In this document: positions 18,281 to 29,571 of the stretch, piece after piece
Numbering within the stretch: the first letter of the stretch is position 1
Layout of the letters: each line of letters begins with the position of its first letter
Source of the DNA: Flavobacteriaceae bacterium F08102
GTDB taxonomy: Bacteria > Bacteroidota > Bacteroidia > Flavobacteriales > Flavobacteriaceae
Reading direction: 5' to 3'
Length of the DNA: 64,000 nucleotides
Assembly: GCA_023015935.1 (NCBI GenBank)
Contig: JALKAY010000005.1
Span: forward strand, 1-64,000
Notes under the pieces: model-generated
Database searches by the model: none
Seen by the model: only the letters and a program-made list of their open reading frames with translations
Told to the model about the DNA's origin: nothing
Program-made: the position numbers and the translations under genes

Positions 18281-18964
18281 ATGAGAATAGATATTGTTAC
18301 GGTCAGTCCAGATCTTATTAAAAGTCCTTTTGAACATTCAATCATTAAACGAGGAATTGACAAAGGGCTCGTGAAGGTGCATTTTCACGATCTACGTAAA
18401 TTCGCCGTGAACGCGTATGGAAAAATAGACGACACACAGTTTGGCGGTGGAGCTGGGATGGTTTTAATGATTGAACCTATCGACAAATGCATTAGCGCCT
18501 TAAAAGCTGAACGCAGCTATGACGAAATAATATACATGACTCCAGACGCTCCTGTGTTAAATCAACAGATGGCAAATTCACTTTCACTAAAGAGAAACCT
18601 ACTCATCCTTTGTGGACATTACAAAGGAATAGATCAGCGAATTAGGGACGCTTATATTACCAAAGAAATTTCCATTGGCGACTACGTATTAAGTGGAGGT
18701 GAATTAGGAGCCGCTGTTTTGTGTGACAGTATCATAAGACTCATTCCAGGAGTTATTGGAGATGAAACTTCGGCATTGAGCGATTCATTTCAAGACGGTC
18801 TGTTAGCCCCCCCAATCTATACTAGACCTGCGAATTACAAAGGCATGAAAGTACCAGAAGTTTTACGTTCAGGTGATTTCAAAAAAATAGATGCATGGAG
18901 ATCCGAACAAGCTTTATTACGAACGCAACGGATTCGTCCTGATTTATTAAGAGACGAAGAATAA
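18281..18964 (+). CDS. trmD: tRNA (guanine-37-N1)-methyltransferase
   Basis: TrmD makes m1G37 in tRNAs, which prevents +1 frameshifting. The 227-residue product has the SPOUT trefoil-knot core with [26 protein letters not shown] and the catalytic-region motif [10 protein letters not shown], and ends with the short C-terminal helical domain. In relatives trmD and rplS are normally close neighbours. Here they are separated by about 1.1 kb holding a broken gene. Confidence 0.97.
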   Translation: MRIDIVTVSPDLIKSPFEHSIIKRGIDKGLVKVHFHDLRKFAVNAYGKIDDTQFGGGAGMVLMIEPIDKCISALKAERSYDEIIYMTPDAPVLNQQMANSLSLKRNLLILCGHYKGIDQRIRDAYITKEISIGDYVLSGGELGAAVLCDSIIRLIPGVIGDETSALSDSFQDGLLAPPIYTRPANYKGMKVPEVLRSGDFKKIDAWRSEQALLRTQRIRPDLLRDEE

Positions 18965-19077
18965 CGCTAGATAAGCCCCTTAAATTTCGCACAATACGGC
19001 CACCAAATCTAACCTACCCCACAGTACATCGATGCACAATATTGGAGGAAGAACTGCAATACCACACTACCAACCAG

Positions 19078-19825
19078 ATGAATAAAAAACAGCTCAAATA
19101 AAAAACACTATTCACTCTATACAATACTGCTTTCACTTTTACCCATCCTTTTTTATGTTTCACATTTCAATCAAGCCACTTCAAGCAATCAAGACGAAAG
19201 CTCAATAAAATTGTCCAATTCAGCACCGCTAAAAAATTAATCCAAAACATAAAGATGTCTACTTTATTGATACAGATGAAGCAACTACCTTAATTGGAGA
19301 TTGCATACAATTACTAAATGACAACCTAAGTCCTAACTTACAACTAGAAGAATGTACTTTTGTCAAAGTAACCGGGGTAGACACCAGTCTTCATCGATAT
19401 ACTGACCCAGAATCTGATGGATTAATTTTAATCAAATGACACATAAAGACACCCTAGAAATCATAAATGAAAGAAATGTTTACAAGATCAAGCCACTTTA
19501 CAAAACCTTTCAACCTCTAAAAACACGCCCTAATTATTGTTCAAACCAATGAATATCGACAAGTTATTAAACCTTGGAATAAAGAATAAATTCCTTGCAA
19601 TTTTGGCTTAGCACCCTTGGCTTAAATTGCCCCTAAAGCAATAGAATTATTTCAACTCATTAAAGACCCTTCATTAAATAGAGTCCCAAAGATCTATGCC
19701 GATCGTGATTTTTTTTATTCAACGGCAATAAGCTAACGATAGAATTTTAAAAACAATGTTTTAGAAAATAATATTCTTCTAAAAGTCAAGCGAAGCTTAA
19801 ATCGAAAAATTCTAAGATAAAGACC
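19078..19825 (+). pseudogene. Multiply frameshifted gene of unknown family between trmD and rplS
   Basis: No long open frame exists, but protein-like segments follow one another in changing plus frames. A start MNKKQLK (19078) is followed by a membrane segment (YTILLSLLPILFYVSHF, about 19118-19170). A 68-codon open stretch (19233-19436) encodes VYFIDTDEATTLIGDCIQLL and GVDTSLHRYTDPESDG. Then come MTHKDTLEIINERNVYKIKP (from 19436), ALIIVQTNEYRQVIKPWNKE, APKAIELFQLIKDPSLNRV and IYADRDFFYSTAIS. At least four frameshifts or stops separate them. I infer a membrane-anchored protein of about 230 residues that has decayed. I do not recognise the family. Confidence 0.6.
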
Positions 19826-19938
19826 GAAAAAGGTCACCTTAACCCCGTTTAAATCAACCAACAAACCAAAAGCAACATACTTATTACCTGCTCCTTACAA
19901 CATTATTTCACCTGCCATGTATTTTTTAAAACTCGCCC

Positions 19939-19968
19939 TTGCACATTAAAAAAAAGTGATTACATTTG
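19939..19968 (+). promoter_or_regulatory. Promoter of rplS
   Basis: TTG (19939-19941) and TACATTTG (19961-19968) are 19 nt apart, an excellent Bacteroidota promoter. It gives an rplS leader of about 65 nt, and it lies outside the decayed gene, so rplS is transcribed on its own. Confidence 0.7.
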
Positions 19969-20036
19969 CAGACCTAAAATTAACCTCTGACGAAAATCGT
20001 GAATGTTGATTCTTAGCAACGCATAAAACAATTATC

Positions 20037-20387
20037 ATGGAAGATTTAGTAAAGTTTGTACAAGACGAATTTGTCACTAAAAACGAAATCCCAAATTTTT
20101 CGGCAGGAGATACAATTACTGTATACTACGAAATTAAAGAAGGGGAAAAAAAACGTACGCAGTTTTTTAGAGGAGTAGTTATCCAACGAAGAGGAACAGG
20201 TGCTTCAGAAACCTTCACCATTAAAAAAATGTCGGGAACAATTGGGGTAGAGCGAATCTTTCCAATTAACTTACCTGCCATTCAAAAAATTGAAGTAAAT
20301 AAACGTGGTAAAGTTCGAAGAGCAAGAATCTATTACTTCAGAAACTTGACTGGTAAAAAAGCAAGAATTAAAGAAATCAGATCATAA
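20037..20387 (+). CDS. rplS: 50S ribosomal protein L19
   Basis: L19 sits at the 30S-50S interface. The 116-residue protein shows the family blocks FSAGDTITVYYEIKEGEKKR, FRGVVIQRRGTGASETFTI and the GVERIFPI segment, ending in the basic KARIKEIRS. A strong promoter precedes it and an intrinsic terminator follows, so it is a single-gene unit. Confidence 0.98.
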   Translation: MEDLVKFVQDEFVTKNEIPNFSAGDTITVYYEIKEGEKKRTQFFRGVVIQRRGTGASETFTIKKMSGTIGVERIFPINLPAIQKIEVNKRGKVRRARIYYFRNLTGKKARIKEIRS

Positions 20388-20409
20388 TAAGGATTTAAAC
20401 TTCATACCA

Positions 20410-20439
20410 AACCCTGCTTTAAATCAAAGCAGGGTTTTT
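20410..20439 (+). terminator. Intrinsic terminator of rplS
   Basis: AACCCTGCTTT pairs with AAAGCAGGGTT around a 5-nt loop and is followed by five T. It starts 23 nt behind the rplS stop. Confidence 0.9.
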
Positions 20440-20449
20440 CTATTAACAA

Positions 20450-20816
20450 TTGTTTATAACTGCATTTGATATCATCTTGATAACTAATCAGTTAAACATC
20501 TTGAAAACACAACAAAAACACTCTATATTTGAAATAGAAATGCACGTTGATGGAATTCTCAAAGACAACTTTCTTTTGAAAATGTCACAGAATACACATC
20601 GCAATGCACATTCAAAAAAGAACGTTCTTTTGTTTTCGTTTTTGTAATTACCCCACGTATTTAGCATGAATAATTGGAAGGAATTAACAAGACGAAAGCG
20701 AAGTTAAGACACAGAAGGTGATTAAAGAGAAGTAGCGAATGTTACAAACTTTGAACACTCGAATGTCTTAACGAAACAAATAGCATCAGGATTGGATTCA
20801 ACCAATCATTAACTTT
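20450..20816 (+). pseudogene. Possible decayed small gene between rplS and icd
   Basis: Coding-like pieces lie in shifting plus frames: FEIEMHVDGILKDNFLL (about 20527-20577), NVTEYTSQCTFKKERSFVFV (about 20580-20640) and EVANVTNFEHSNVLTKQIAS (about 20731-20790) ending GLDSTNH before a stop. A strong hairpin terminator follows at 20835. No family is recognised. The pieces are short, so this could be chance; the preserved terminator argues for a former transcription unit. Confidence 0.3.
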
Positions 20817-20834
20817 TGTTAAATGTTTCAGCTA

Positions 20835-20875
20835 AAAGCCGTCATACACATGTGGTATGATGGCTTTAGTTTTTA
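20835..20875 (+). terminator. Terminator downstream of the decayed region
   Basis: AAAGCCGTCATAC pairs with GTATGATGGCTTT (13 bp, one G-T wobble) around a 7-nt loop, followed by a T-rich tract. No intact gene lies upstream within 400 nt, so it marks a lost gene or an unannotated RNA. Confidence 0.75.
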
Positions 20876-21191
20876 TATAAGCTTTTTGAGCCCCCTCTAT
20901 TCAACAATCCGACAACTCCTTCAGAAAACCTACTCATTTCCAGGAACTTGTTAACATTTGTTAATAAAATCTGTTAACAATAGATTGACAAGTAAAACCT
21001 CAAACCCAACTCAAAATCAGTCTTTTAGTGTTATTTTAGCTAAAGAATCTAGATTCAATTTAAAATTCCCCTTTTTTTTTAAATTGAAATTAATACTATG
21101 GGATTAGATTCTAGCACTATTGAACCTTAATATAAAACAACGTGTTTAGCACACAATCCAGTAATGAAAATTTACTATTAAGTTCAGTATT
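20876..21191 (+). other. Non-coding stretch between two terminators, possible RNA gene
   Basis: This segment has no coding frame. It contains a perfect 12-bp palindrome GAATCTAGATTC (21045-21056) and a TTCAATTT / AAATTGAA inverted repeat flanking a C4T9-type tract. Repeated GTTAAC-like motifs lie at 20948-20978. It ends at a textbook terminator, so a small transcript is possible. No known RNA family is recognised. Confidence 0.25.
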
Positions 21192-21217
21192 AAAGCATCC
21201 TTCGGGGTGCTTTTTTT
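21192..21217 (+). terminator. Intrinsic terminator with TTCG loop upstream of icd
   Basis: AAAGCATCC and GGGTGCTTT pair around a stable TTCG tetraloop and run into seven T. It faces the plus strand about 125 nt before icd, so it ends an upstream transcript whose gene is not evident. Confidence 0.85.
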
Positions 21218-21331
21218 AGTTCTAATGGGTTCTATCCCGTCTTTTCGTAGATTAATCAACTTCTTCATATTAATTGTCACCTATAATTCATAAATTTGCC
21301 CAATTCAATAAATTCCATATTATTTAATTAA

Positions 21332-23569
<2,238 letters not shown>

Positions 23570-23616
23570 AACCATATAGCCATCAGATACCTTGGTTTAT
23601 TGAGACATCAACCGAA

Positions 23617-25992
23617 ATGGGACTCCGGAGAATTTATCTTATTGCCTTCTGTGGCTTGTGGTTAAGCACCAGTGAGGCCCAAGATAAATACACCCTCAGT
23701 GGAGTCATAACGGATGCACAAAACAAGGAAGCGCTAATTGGAGTCAATCTCGTTATTAAAGAATTAAAAACGGGTACAACCACCAATGAAAACGGTTTTT
23801 ACTCATTAACTGTTCCTGAAGGGAAATACAAGATAACCGTAAGTTATCTAGGGTTTAGTACGCAACAATTTGAAATCAAATTAATCCGAGACGTACATAA
23901 AAATATTGCCCTTTTTGAATCCAGTGAACAATTAAACGAGATTGTTCTTGTCAATCAAGTAGAACAACTCAATTTGCGAAAACCGCAGATGAGTATCAAT
24001 GCACTGACTGCAAAGACTATTAAACAAACTCCAGTTCTTTTAGGTGAAGCAGATCTCATAAAAACCATAACCCTATTACCCGGAGTTACCACTGCTGGAG
24101 AAGGTGCCTCCGGGTTTAATGTACGCGGTGGTGCAGCAGATCAAAATTTAATTCTTTTAGATGAAGCAACTGTTTTTAATTCTTCACACCTATTTGGCTT
24201 ATTTTCAGTATTTAATCCAGATGCAATAAAAAATTTAAAACTTTTTAAAGGGGGGATACCAGCTCGTTACGGGGGAAGAGCCTCTTCAGTCCTAGACATT
24301 TATCAGAAGGAAGGAAACAAAGAAGGTTTTCACGTCAATGGTGGTATTGGAATTGTCTCTAGTCGACTCTTAGCCGAAGGGCCGTTAAAAAAAGAGCATG
24401 GTTCATTTTTACTAAGCGGTCGCTCTACTTATGCCCATCACTTTTTACCATTATTTGATATCGATAATATTGCGTATTTTTATGATTTAAACACAAAATT
24501 AAGCTATAAATTGAATCGGAATAATAATATCACTCTATCAGGTTATTTTGGTCGTGATGTTATTAGCATTGCCAACAGTTTTGAAAATACCTATGGAAAT
24601 ACCCTCGTAAATATAAGGTGGAAGCACCACTTCACAAATCAATTATCTTCAAGTCTATCTACCATTTATTCTGATTATTATTACGGTTTATATTTAAATT
24701 TTGTAGGATTTAAATGGAGTTCTGGGATTCAAAATTTTAATTTGAAGTACGACTTAAAACACTATCTAAATGACAAATTAACCTTACAATACGGGTTCAA
24801 CAGTATTTATTATCGTTTTAATCCAGGAAAAGTAACTCCAATTAGCAAAACTACGGGTATTAACAAGCTAAAACTCATTGACAAATACGCCCTTGAAAAT
24901 GCAATATACGTAGACACCGATCAAAGAATTAATGAGCGGATAAATGTTTCTTACGGGGTAAGATTTAGTTTATTCACGCGCTTAGGGCAAGATCAACTCA
25001 ATATCTACGACAATAATCAAGCTGTTGTTTTTAATCCTGAATTACATCTCTATGAAAAGGGAATTCCTATTGGATCTGAAAACTACAGTCGATCTAAAGC
25101 ACTTTCCAACTTTGAAAATATTGAGCCTCGAATATCCCTTGCATATCAAGTTAACAACACCTCATCTATAAAGGTTAGCTATATTCGAATGAGCCAATAC
25201 CTGCATCTTCTCTCAAACACAAGTGCCCCTACTCCACTCGATGTATGGACGCCAAGTGGCCCTTTTATTAAACCTCAATTATCTGATCAAATTGCAGGTG
25301 GATATTTTAAGGAATTACACAACGGAAAATACACTGTCGAAGTTGAAACCTTCTTTAAGAAGGTCCAAAATAGAATTGATTATATCGACGGAGCAGATTT
25401 AATCGCTAATGAGGCAATTGAACAAGTAATTTTAAACGGAAAAGCTAGAGCGTACGGCCTTGAAGTATTGGCAAAAAAAAATGAAGGACGTTTTAAGGGG
25501 TGGTTTGCCTACACATTATCTAAATCTGAACAACAAACACCGGGTAGAACAATAGATGAACCCGGCATTAACGATGGAACGTGGTACAACACCCCATACA
25601 ATAAAACACACGATATATCAGTTACAACGAGCTATGACTTAAATTCCAAATGGCAACTCAATGCCAACTTCCTACTACAATCTGGCCAACCCACCACCTA
25701 CCCAACCAGTCAATATGCCTATAATAATTTAACCATCCCCAATTATGGACCTAGAAATAAGTATAAAATGCCAAGCTATCACCGCATTGATATTTCAACC
25801 ACCTTTCGTCCAAATCCTATGAAGAAAACTGGCATAAAAGGATATTGGGTATTTGGCATATACAATGTTTACAATCGTAAAAATGCTGCATCTGTTAACT
25901 TTAGAACCGATGCCAAAACTGGATCAAATGAAGCTGTTCGATTATCAATTTTCGGCATTGTTCCTTCAGTTTCTTATAATTTTAAATTTTAA
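23617..25992 (+). CDS. TonB-dependent outer-membrane receptor with carboxypeptidase-like N-terminal domain
   Basis: An outer-membrane importer energised by TonB. After a signal peptide (about 1-21, ending SEAQ) there is a beta-sandwich CarboxypepD_reg-like domain (YTLSGVITDAQNKEALIGVNL, about 24-110). The plug domain follows with LPGVTTAGEGASGFNVRGG and PARYGGRASSVLDI. The remaining roughly 540 residues form the beta-barrel, ending in YNFKF with a C-terminal phenylalanine. It is followed 2 nt later by a DUF4249 lipoprotein, its regular partner in this phylum. The ligand is unknown; the pair does not look like SusCD. Confidence 0.93.
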   Translation: MGLRRIYLIAFCGLWLSTSEAQDKYTLSGVITDAQNKEALIGVNLVIKELKTGTTTNENGFYSLTVPEGKYKITVSYLGFSTQQFEIKLIRDVHKNIALFESSEQLNEIVLVNQVEQLNLRKPQMSINALTAKTIKQTPVLLGEADLIKTITLLPGVTTAGEGASGFNVRGGAADQNLILLDEATVFNSSHLFGLFSVFNPDAIKNLKLFKGGIPARYGGRASSVLDIYQKEGNKEGFHVNGGIGIVSSRLLAEGPLKKEHGSFLLSGRSTYAHHFLPLFDIDNIAYFYDLNTKLSYKLNRNNNITLSGYFGRDVISIANSFENTYGNTLVNIRWKHHFTNQLSSSLSTIYSDYYYGLYLNFVGFKWSSGIQNFNLKYDLKHYLNDKLTLQYGFNSIYYRFNPGKVTPISKTTGINKLKLIDKYALENAIYVDTDQRINERINVSYGVRFSLFTRLGQDQLNIYDNNQAVVFNPELHLYEKGIPIGSENYSRSKALSNFENIEPRISLAYQVNNTSSIKVSYIRMSQYLHLLSNTSAPTPLDVWTPSGPFIKPQLSDQIAGGYFKELHNGKYTVEVETFFKKVQNRIDYIDGADLIANEAIEQVILNGKARAYGLEVLAKKNEGRFKGWFAYTLSKSEQQTPGRTIDEPGINDGTWYNTPYNKTHDISVTTSYDLNSKWQLNANFLLQSGQPTTYPTSQYAYNNLTIPNYGPRNKYKMPSYHRIDISTTFRPNPMKKTGIKGYWVFGIYNVYNRKNAASVNFRTDAKTGSNEAVRLSIFGIVPSVSYNFKF

Positions 25993-25994
25993 CT

Positions 25995-26810
25995 ATGAAA
26001 AAAATCATCCAGGTCCTTTTGGTGTTTTTAAGTTTTACTGCATGTGAAGATGTAATCCAAGTGAATGTTCCCAATGAACCACCGAGATTAGTCATTGATG
26101 CAAGTATCAACTGGTTTAAAGGAACCCTAGGAAATAAACAATCAATATTTCTCAGCCTAACGGCTCCCTATTTTGACAGTATTATTCCACCAGCTACAGG
26201 TGCTACTGTAAAAATAACCAATACAAAAGGGACTGTTTTTACATTTTTAGAACAAGAAACACCTGGGCATTACAGTACAAACAATTTTGAACCACAAATT
26301 AACGAAACCTATACATTAACCATTCTGTATGAAAACAACCTCTATACCGCTACAGAAACCATGTTTGCCGTAACTAAAATTGATCATATTGCACAAAGGT
26401 TAGATGGAGGTTTTGACGGTAAAACAACAGAAATAAAAGCGTATTATAAAGATCCTGTAGGTGAACAAAACTATTACCTATACGAATTTAAGAATGAAAC
26501 TTCGCTTTTTCCACGTCTTGTAGTTTACAGTGATGAATTTTCTAACAGCAATGAATTCTTTGCTTTTTACTCTGATGAAGACCTCAAACCTGGACAAAAA
26601 TTAGACATTAAAGCGTATGGTATTTCTGATAAGTTTTACACCTATATGTCTATTCTATTACAACAGAATAATGAAAATAATGGCGGTCCTTTTGAAACCC
26701 AACCTGCCATAGTCAAAGGAAATTGTGCCAATACTACGAATAAAGATTACTATCCATTAGGTTATTTTAGATTGTCTGAAGCCGATCGTCGTAGCTATCT
26801 AGTTCACTAA
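25995..26810 (+). CDS. DUF4249 lipoprotein
   Basis: A 271-residue surface or periplasmic lipoprotein. The signal ends in a lipobox-like LSFTACED with Cys17 as the likely lipidated residue. The DUF4249 region is strand-rich (NVPNEPPRLVIDASINWFKG, then beta-sandwich repeats). In Bacteroidota such proteins are encoded next to a TonB receptor and probably help capture its ligand. The spacing of 2 nt to the receptor gene shows co-translation. No ligand can be inferred. Confidence 0.85.
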   Translation: MKKIIQVLLVFLSFTACEDVIQVNVPNEPPRLVIDASINWFKGTLGNKQSIFLSLTAPYFDSIIPPATGATVKITNTKGTVFTFLEQETPGHYSTNNFEPQINETYTLTILYENNLYTATETMFAVTKIDHIAQRLDGGFDGKTTEIKAYYKDPVGEQNYYLYEFKNETSLFPRLVVYSDEFSNSNEFFAFYSDEDLKPGQKLDIKAYGISDKFYTYMSILLQQNNENNGGPFETQPAIVKGNCANTTNKDYYPLGYFRLSEADRRSYLVH

Positions 26811-26871
26811 AGAATGAATTGTTTAATTAAACTGTCAAGGTAATTATGACTTAATTAAATAGAAAATATCG

Positions 26872-26879
26872 TATTTTTG
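26872..26879 (+). promoter_or_regulatory. -7 element of murQ, 4 nt before the ATG
   Basis: TATTTTTG ends four bases before the murQ ATG. This is the fourth gene in the window with that exact spacing. No convincing -33 TTG is present. Confidence 0.5.
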
Positions 26880-26883
26880 AGCA

Positions 26884-27711
26884 ATGGATTTTATAAAAAC
26901 GACCGAACAAGATTCTAAGTACAATCATTTAGAAAAAATGACTGTTAAGGAAATATTGACTAATATTAACCAAGAGGATCAAACGGTTCCATTTGCAGTA
27001 GAAAAAGCATTACCTCAAATCGAAGCCTTGGTGAATCAAGTTGCTGAAAAACTTAAAATTGGAGGGCGACTGTTTTACATTGGTGCTGGTACAAGTGGAA
27101 GACTTGGGGTCGTAGATGCATCAGAATGCCCACCCACCTTTGGAGTTGCTCCCGATGTAGTTATTGGTGTAATCGCCGGTGGAGATATGGCAATACGGAA
27201 TTCAGTAGAGTTCGCTGAAGATTCCACCACACAAGGCTGGAAAGATTTAGAAGCTTTCCATGTGAATAAAAATGACGTTGTTGTTGGAATAGCAGCCTCA
27301 GGTACTACGCCGTATGTTATATCCGCCTTAGAACACTGTAATCGAAATGGCATTACAACAGGTTGTATTACTTGTAATGACCATAGCCCACTTGCCCTAA
27401 CAGCAAACTATCCTATCGTAGTGATTGTTGGACCTGAATTTATTACGGGAAGTTCGCGAATGAAAGCAGGAACAGCGCAAAAATTAGTACTCAACATGAT
27501 TACCACTACCTCCATGATTCAATTAGGTAAGGTAAAAGGCAATAAAATGGTGGATATGCAACTGTCAAACAATAAATTGGTCAATAGGGCAACACGTATG
27601 CTTATGAATGAGTTGCAGATTGACAAAGCGTTAGCCGAAACCTTGCTGCTTAAACACGGGAATGTTCGTGCAGCTATAAATAATTATACCCATGACGGAA
27701 GAACAACATAA
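26884..27711 (+). CDS. murQ: N-acetylmuramic acid 6-phosphate etherase
   Basis: MurQ removes the D-lactyl ether of MurNAc-6-phosphate to give GlcNAc-6-phosphate during cell-wall recycling. The SIS-fold signature GAGTSGRLGVVDASECPPTFG carries the catalytic-region Glu81, and GSSRMKAGTAQKLVLNM is intact. The 275 residues are slightly short of the usual 300 or so but reach the family C-terminus. It overlaps the next gene by 20 nt. It recycles wall fragments such as those made by the lytic enzymes encoded at 9.2 and 11.2 kb. Confidence 0.96.
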   Translation: MDFIKTTEQDSKYNHLEKMTVKEILTNINQEDQTVPFAVEKALPQIEALVNQVAEKLKIGGRLFYIGAGTSGRLGVVDASECPPTFGVAPDVVIGVIAGGDMAIRNSVEFAEDSTTQGWKDLEAFHVNKNDVVVGIAASGTTPYVISALEHCNRNGITTGCITCNDHSPLALTANYPIVVIVGPEFITGSSRMKAGTAQKLVLNMITTTSMIQLGKVKGNKMVDMQLSNNKLVNRATRMLMNELQIDKALAETLLLKHGNVRAAINNYTHDGRTT

Positions 27712-27934
27712 ACCAAGTTTAGGAGGAGCCATGAAATACCTCGGTATTTCTCTACCTTTGATGTTTGCTGCACCTATTTTAATGACTATAGGGTTTAAGG
27801 CTTTAGCAAAAGATAATAATTACCTCATTTTAATTATTGGAATTATCTTAGCCATTGTAGCCATCTTATTAGCAGCTAAAGGAGTTATAAAAGTATCAAA
27901 TTATCTTTTCCAAAAAGATAATGGCACGTCTTAA
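27692..27934 (+). CDS. DUF6095 small membrane protein
   Basis: An 80-residue protein with two predicted membrane helices (about 15-35 and 44-64, both very hydrophobic) and a charged C-terminus. Small proteins of this kind lie next to murQ in flavobacteria. The function is unknown. Its start overlaps murQ by 20 nt and its end overlaps the ATP-grasp gene by 14 nt, so the three form one translation unit. Confidence 0.75.
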   Translation: MTEEQHKPSLGGAMKYLGISLPLMFAAPILMTIGFKALAKDNNYLILIIGIILAIVAILLAAKGVIKVSNYLFQKDNGTS

Positions 27935-28982
27935 AGTTTTTTTCACAAAATTATTTTACTGGGAACATTGGCCAACCTACATGTTCTATGTCCCATTAAT
28001 TCCGTATTATATCTATCAAGCAATACGATCGAGACATCTTGTATTTTACCTCGCTGTCAATCCAGGAATCAAGTATTCTGGTAATGGTACAGAATCAAAA
28101 TACAAAACCCTTGATTTAGTTCCTGAAAAATACAAACCCAAATCAATTTTAATCACCCCTCCTACACCCATTCAAACAATTCAAGAGCAACTCACTTTGA
28201 CGGGTATTTCATTTCCTTTAATTGCAAAACCAGACGTTGGATTTAGAGGGTTTTTGGTAAAAAAAATTAACTCCCTCGATGAATTAGTCACCTATATAAA
28301 TCAAAACCAAATCCCAACAATCCTTCAAGAATTTATTGATTATCCACAAGAATGTGGAATTTTTTATTACCGAATTCCTGGAGAAAACACGGGGAAAATC
28401 ACCTCAATTACACTAAAAAAATTCTTAAAGGTCACTGGAGACGGTCAGCATAGCATCCGTGAGTTAATTATCAAAGATACACGTGCTTTTCTATACTTAA
28501 CATTATTAGAAAAAATTCATAAAGATTATTTAGAAAATATTTTACCGAAAGGAGAAGAGATTCAATTGAGTGTTATTGGCAACCATTCTAAAGGAACTGA
28601 ATTCATCAATGGAAATCATTTAATTACCCGAGAGCTCGAACAAGCTATGGATGCATTTTCTAAACAAATCGATCAATGGTATTACGGCCGATTAGACATA
28701 AAATTTCACAGCTTTGAAGAATTAATTCGCGGTGAAGGATTTAAGGTACTTGAAATTAACGGAATAATTTCTGAGCCTACACACATTTATGACGCTTCTA
28801 AATCGTCTTATTTCACCGCGTTAATGACCTTGAAAAAACATTGGAAATTAATCAGTACCATTGCTAGAAAAAATCACCTTTCCTACGGCGTACCCTACCC
28901 TGCTTTTACCCCATATATAAAAAATATGCGGTGGTTAAGAAGCTATAGTAAGAAATTAAAACAACTCAATAAACTCGCTTAG
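27921..28982 (+). CDS. ATP-grasp domain protein
   Basis: A 353-residue protein with an ATP-grasp fold related to D-Ala-D-Ala ligase and carbamoyl-phosphate synthase. Visible elements are the nucleotide-binding LIAKPDVGFRGFLVKKI (about 100-117), the ILQEFIDYPQECGIFYYR strand pair, and the metal-binding KVLEINGIISEPTHIYD near residue 282. It lacks the full Ddl active site, and a true ddl lies at 47.6 kb. The substrate is unknown. The N-terminal 40 residues are aromatic and hydrophobic and may associate with the membrane. It overlaps the convergent DinB gene by 4 nt. Confidence 0.75.
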   Translation: MARLKVFFTKLFYWEHWPTYMFYVPLIPYYIYQAIRSRHLVFYLAVNPGIKYSGNGTESKYKTLDLVPEKYKPKSILITPPTPIQTIQEQLTLTGISFPLIAKPDVGFRGFLVKKINSLDELVTYINQNQIPTILQEFIDYPQECGIFYYRIPGENTGKITSITLKKFLKVTGDGQHSIRELIIKDTRAFLYLTLLEKIHKDYLENILPKGEEIQLSVIGNHSKGTEFINGNHLITRELEQAMDAFSKQIDQWYYGRLDIKFHSFEELIRGEGFKVLEINGIISEPTHIYDASKSSYFTALMTLKKHWKLISTIARKNHLSYGVPYPAFTPYIKNMRWLRSYSKKLKQLNKLA

Positions 28983-29473
28983 TTTAGAGACATTTTTTTA
29001 GGTGTAGAAGGATTATAGCCAAAATCAGCATCGGGTAAATCAATTCCTAATTGTGCAATGATATACCCTATACTAGCAAAGTGATGAATGGCATGACTAT
29101 GTGCCTGAATTAAAATCCCAACAACGGTATAATTAACCGTTACAGGTCCTAATCCAAGATCATCAGTCACTTTTATTTCTCGATTTAGACTGGCTAAATC
29201 GAGCTTATTAAGTCGTTCAATTATTTCTTCGAAATATGCTAATCCATAGGCCGTTTTTTCTTCCGCTTGTTGATTGCGTTTACGAGCCGTAAGGTTTATA
29301 GCTCCTTGATCAATTCCACAAAAAACACAATCAAACATATCTAAAATATGCCGCATATGACCTCCTATACTCGAATGATAAGGCTCAACTGAGGTGTTAC
29401 TATACTGTTCATCTGAAATTACGTTTAAAAGCCGTATTCCTCGGTTCAGATTATGTTTAATTGCTTCGATCAA
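28979..29473 (-). CDS. DinB-family protein
   Basis: A four-helix-bundle protein of the DinB/YfiT type, often metal-dependent. The histidines expected as ligands are visible in GGHMRHILD and HSHAIHHFASIGYI. The frame is open to a TTG at 29506, but that TTG is the end of a TATATTTG promoter element (29511-29504), so it cannot be in the mRNA. The next TTG, at 29473 (MIEAIKHNLNRGIRLL), is my choice, giving 164 residues. The function is unknown; some relatives transfer thiols such as bacillithiol. Confidence 0.75.
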   Translation of the reverse strand: MIEAIKHNLNRGIRLLNVISDEQYSNTSVEPYHSSIGGHMRHILDMFDCVFCGIDQGAINLTARKRNQQAEEKTAYGLAYFEEIIERLNKLDLASLNREIKVTDDLGLGPVTVNYTVVGILIQAHSHAIHHFASIGYIIAQLGIDLPDADFGYNPSTPKKMSLN

Positions 29474-29503
29474 TTTAATTGTATTCTTACCATCCCTTAG
29501 TCG

Positions 29504-29511
29504 CAAATATA
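29504..29511 (-). promoter_or_regulatory. -7 element of the DinB gene
   Basis: TATATTTG on the minus strand covers the first possible TTG codon of the reading frame and lies 30 nt before the chosen start. Confidence 0.45.
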
Positions 29512-29571
29512 ATAATTAATTTACGCTAACAAAGTTTATCTTGAATGGTTTTAATAAATTCAAATATTAAT

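Noticed and set aside
23617-26810. SusC/SusD polysaccharide-utilisation pair
   Set aside because: The lipoprotein is DUF4249, not SusD/RagB, and no glycoside hydrolase or sensor is nearby.
27921-28982. Second D-Ala-D-Ala ligase
   Set aside because: The ATP-grasp core is present, but the Ddl-specific N-terminal loop and dipeptide-binding motifs are missing. A complete ddl lies at 47.6 kb.
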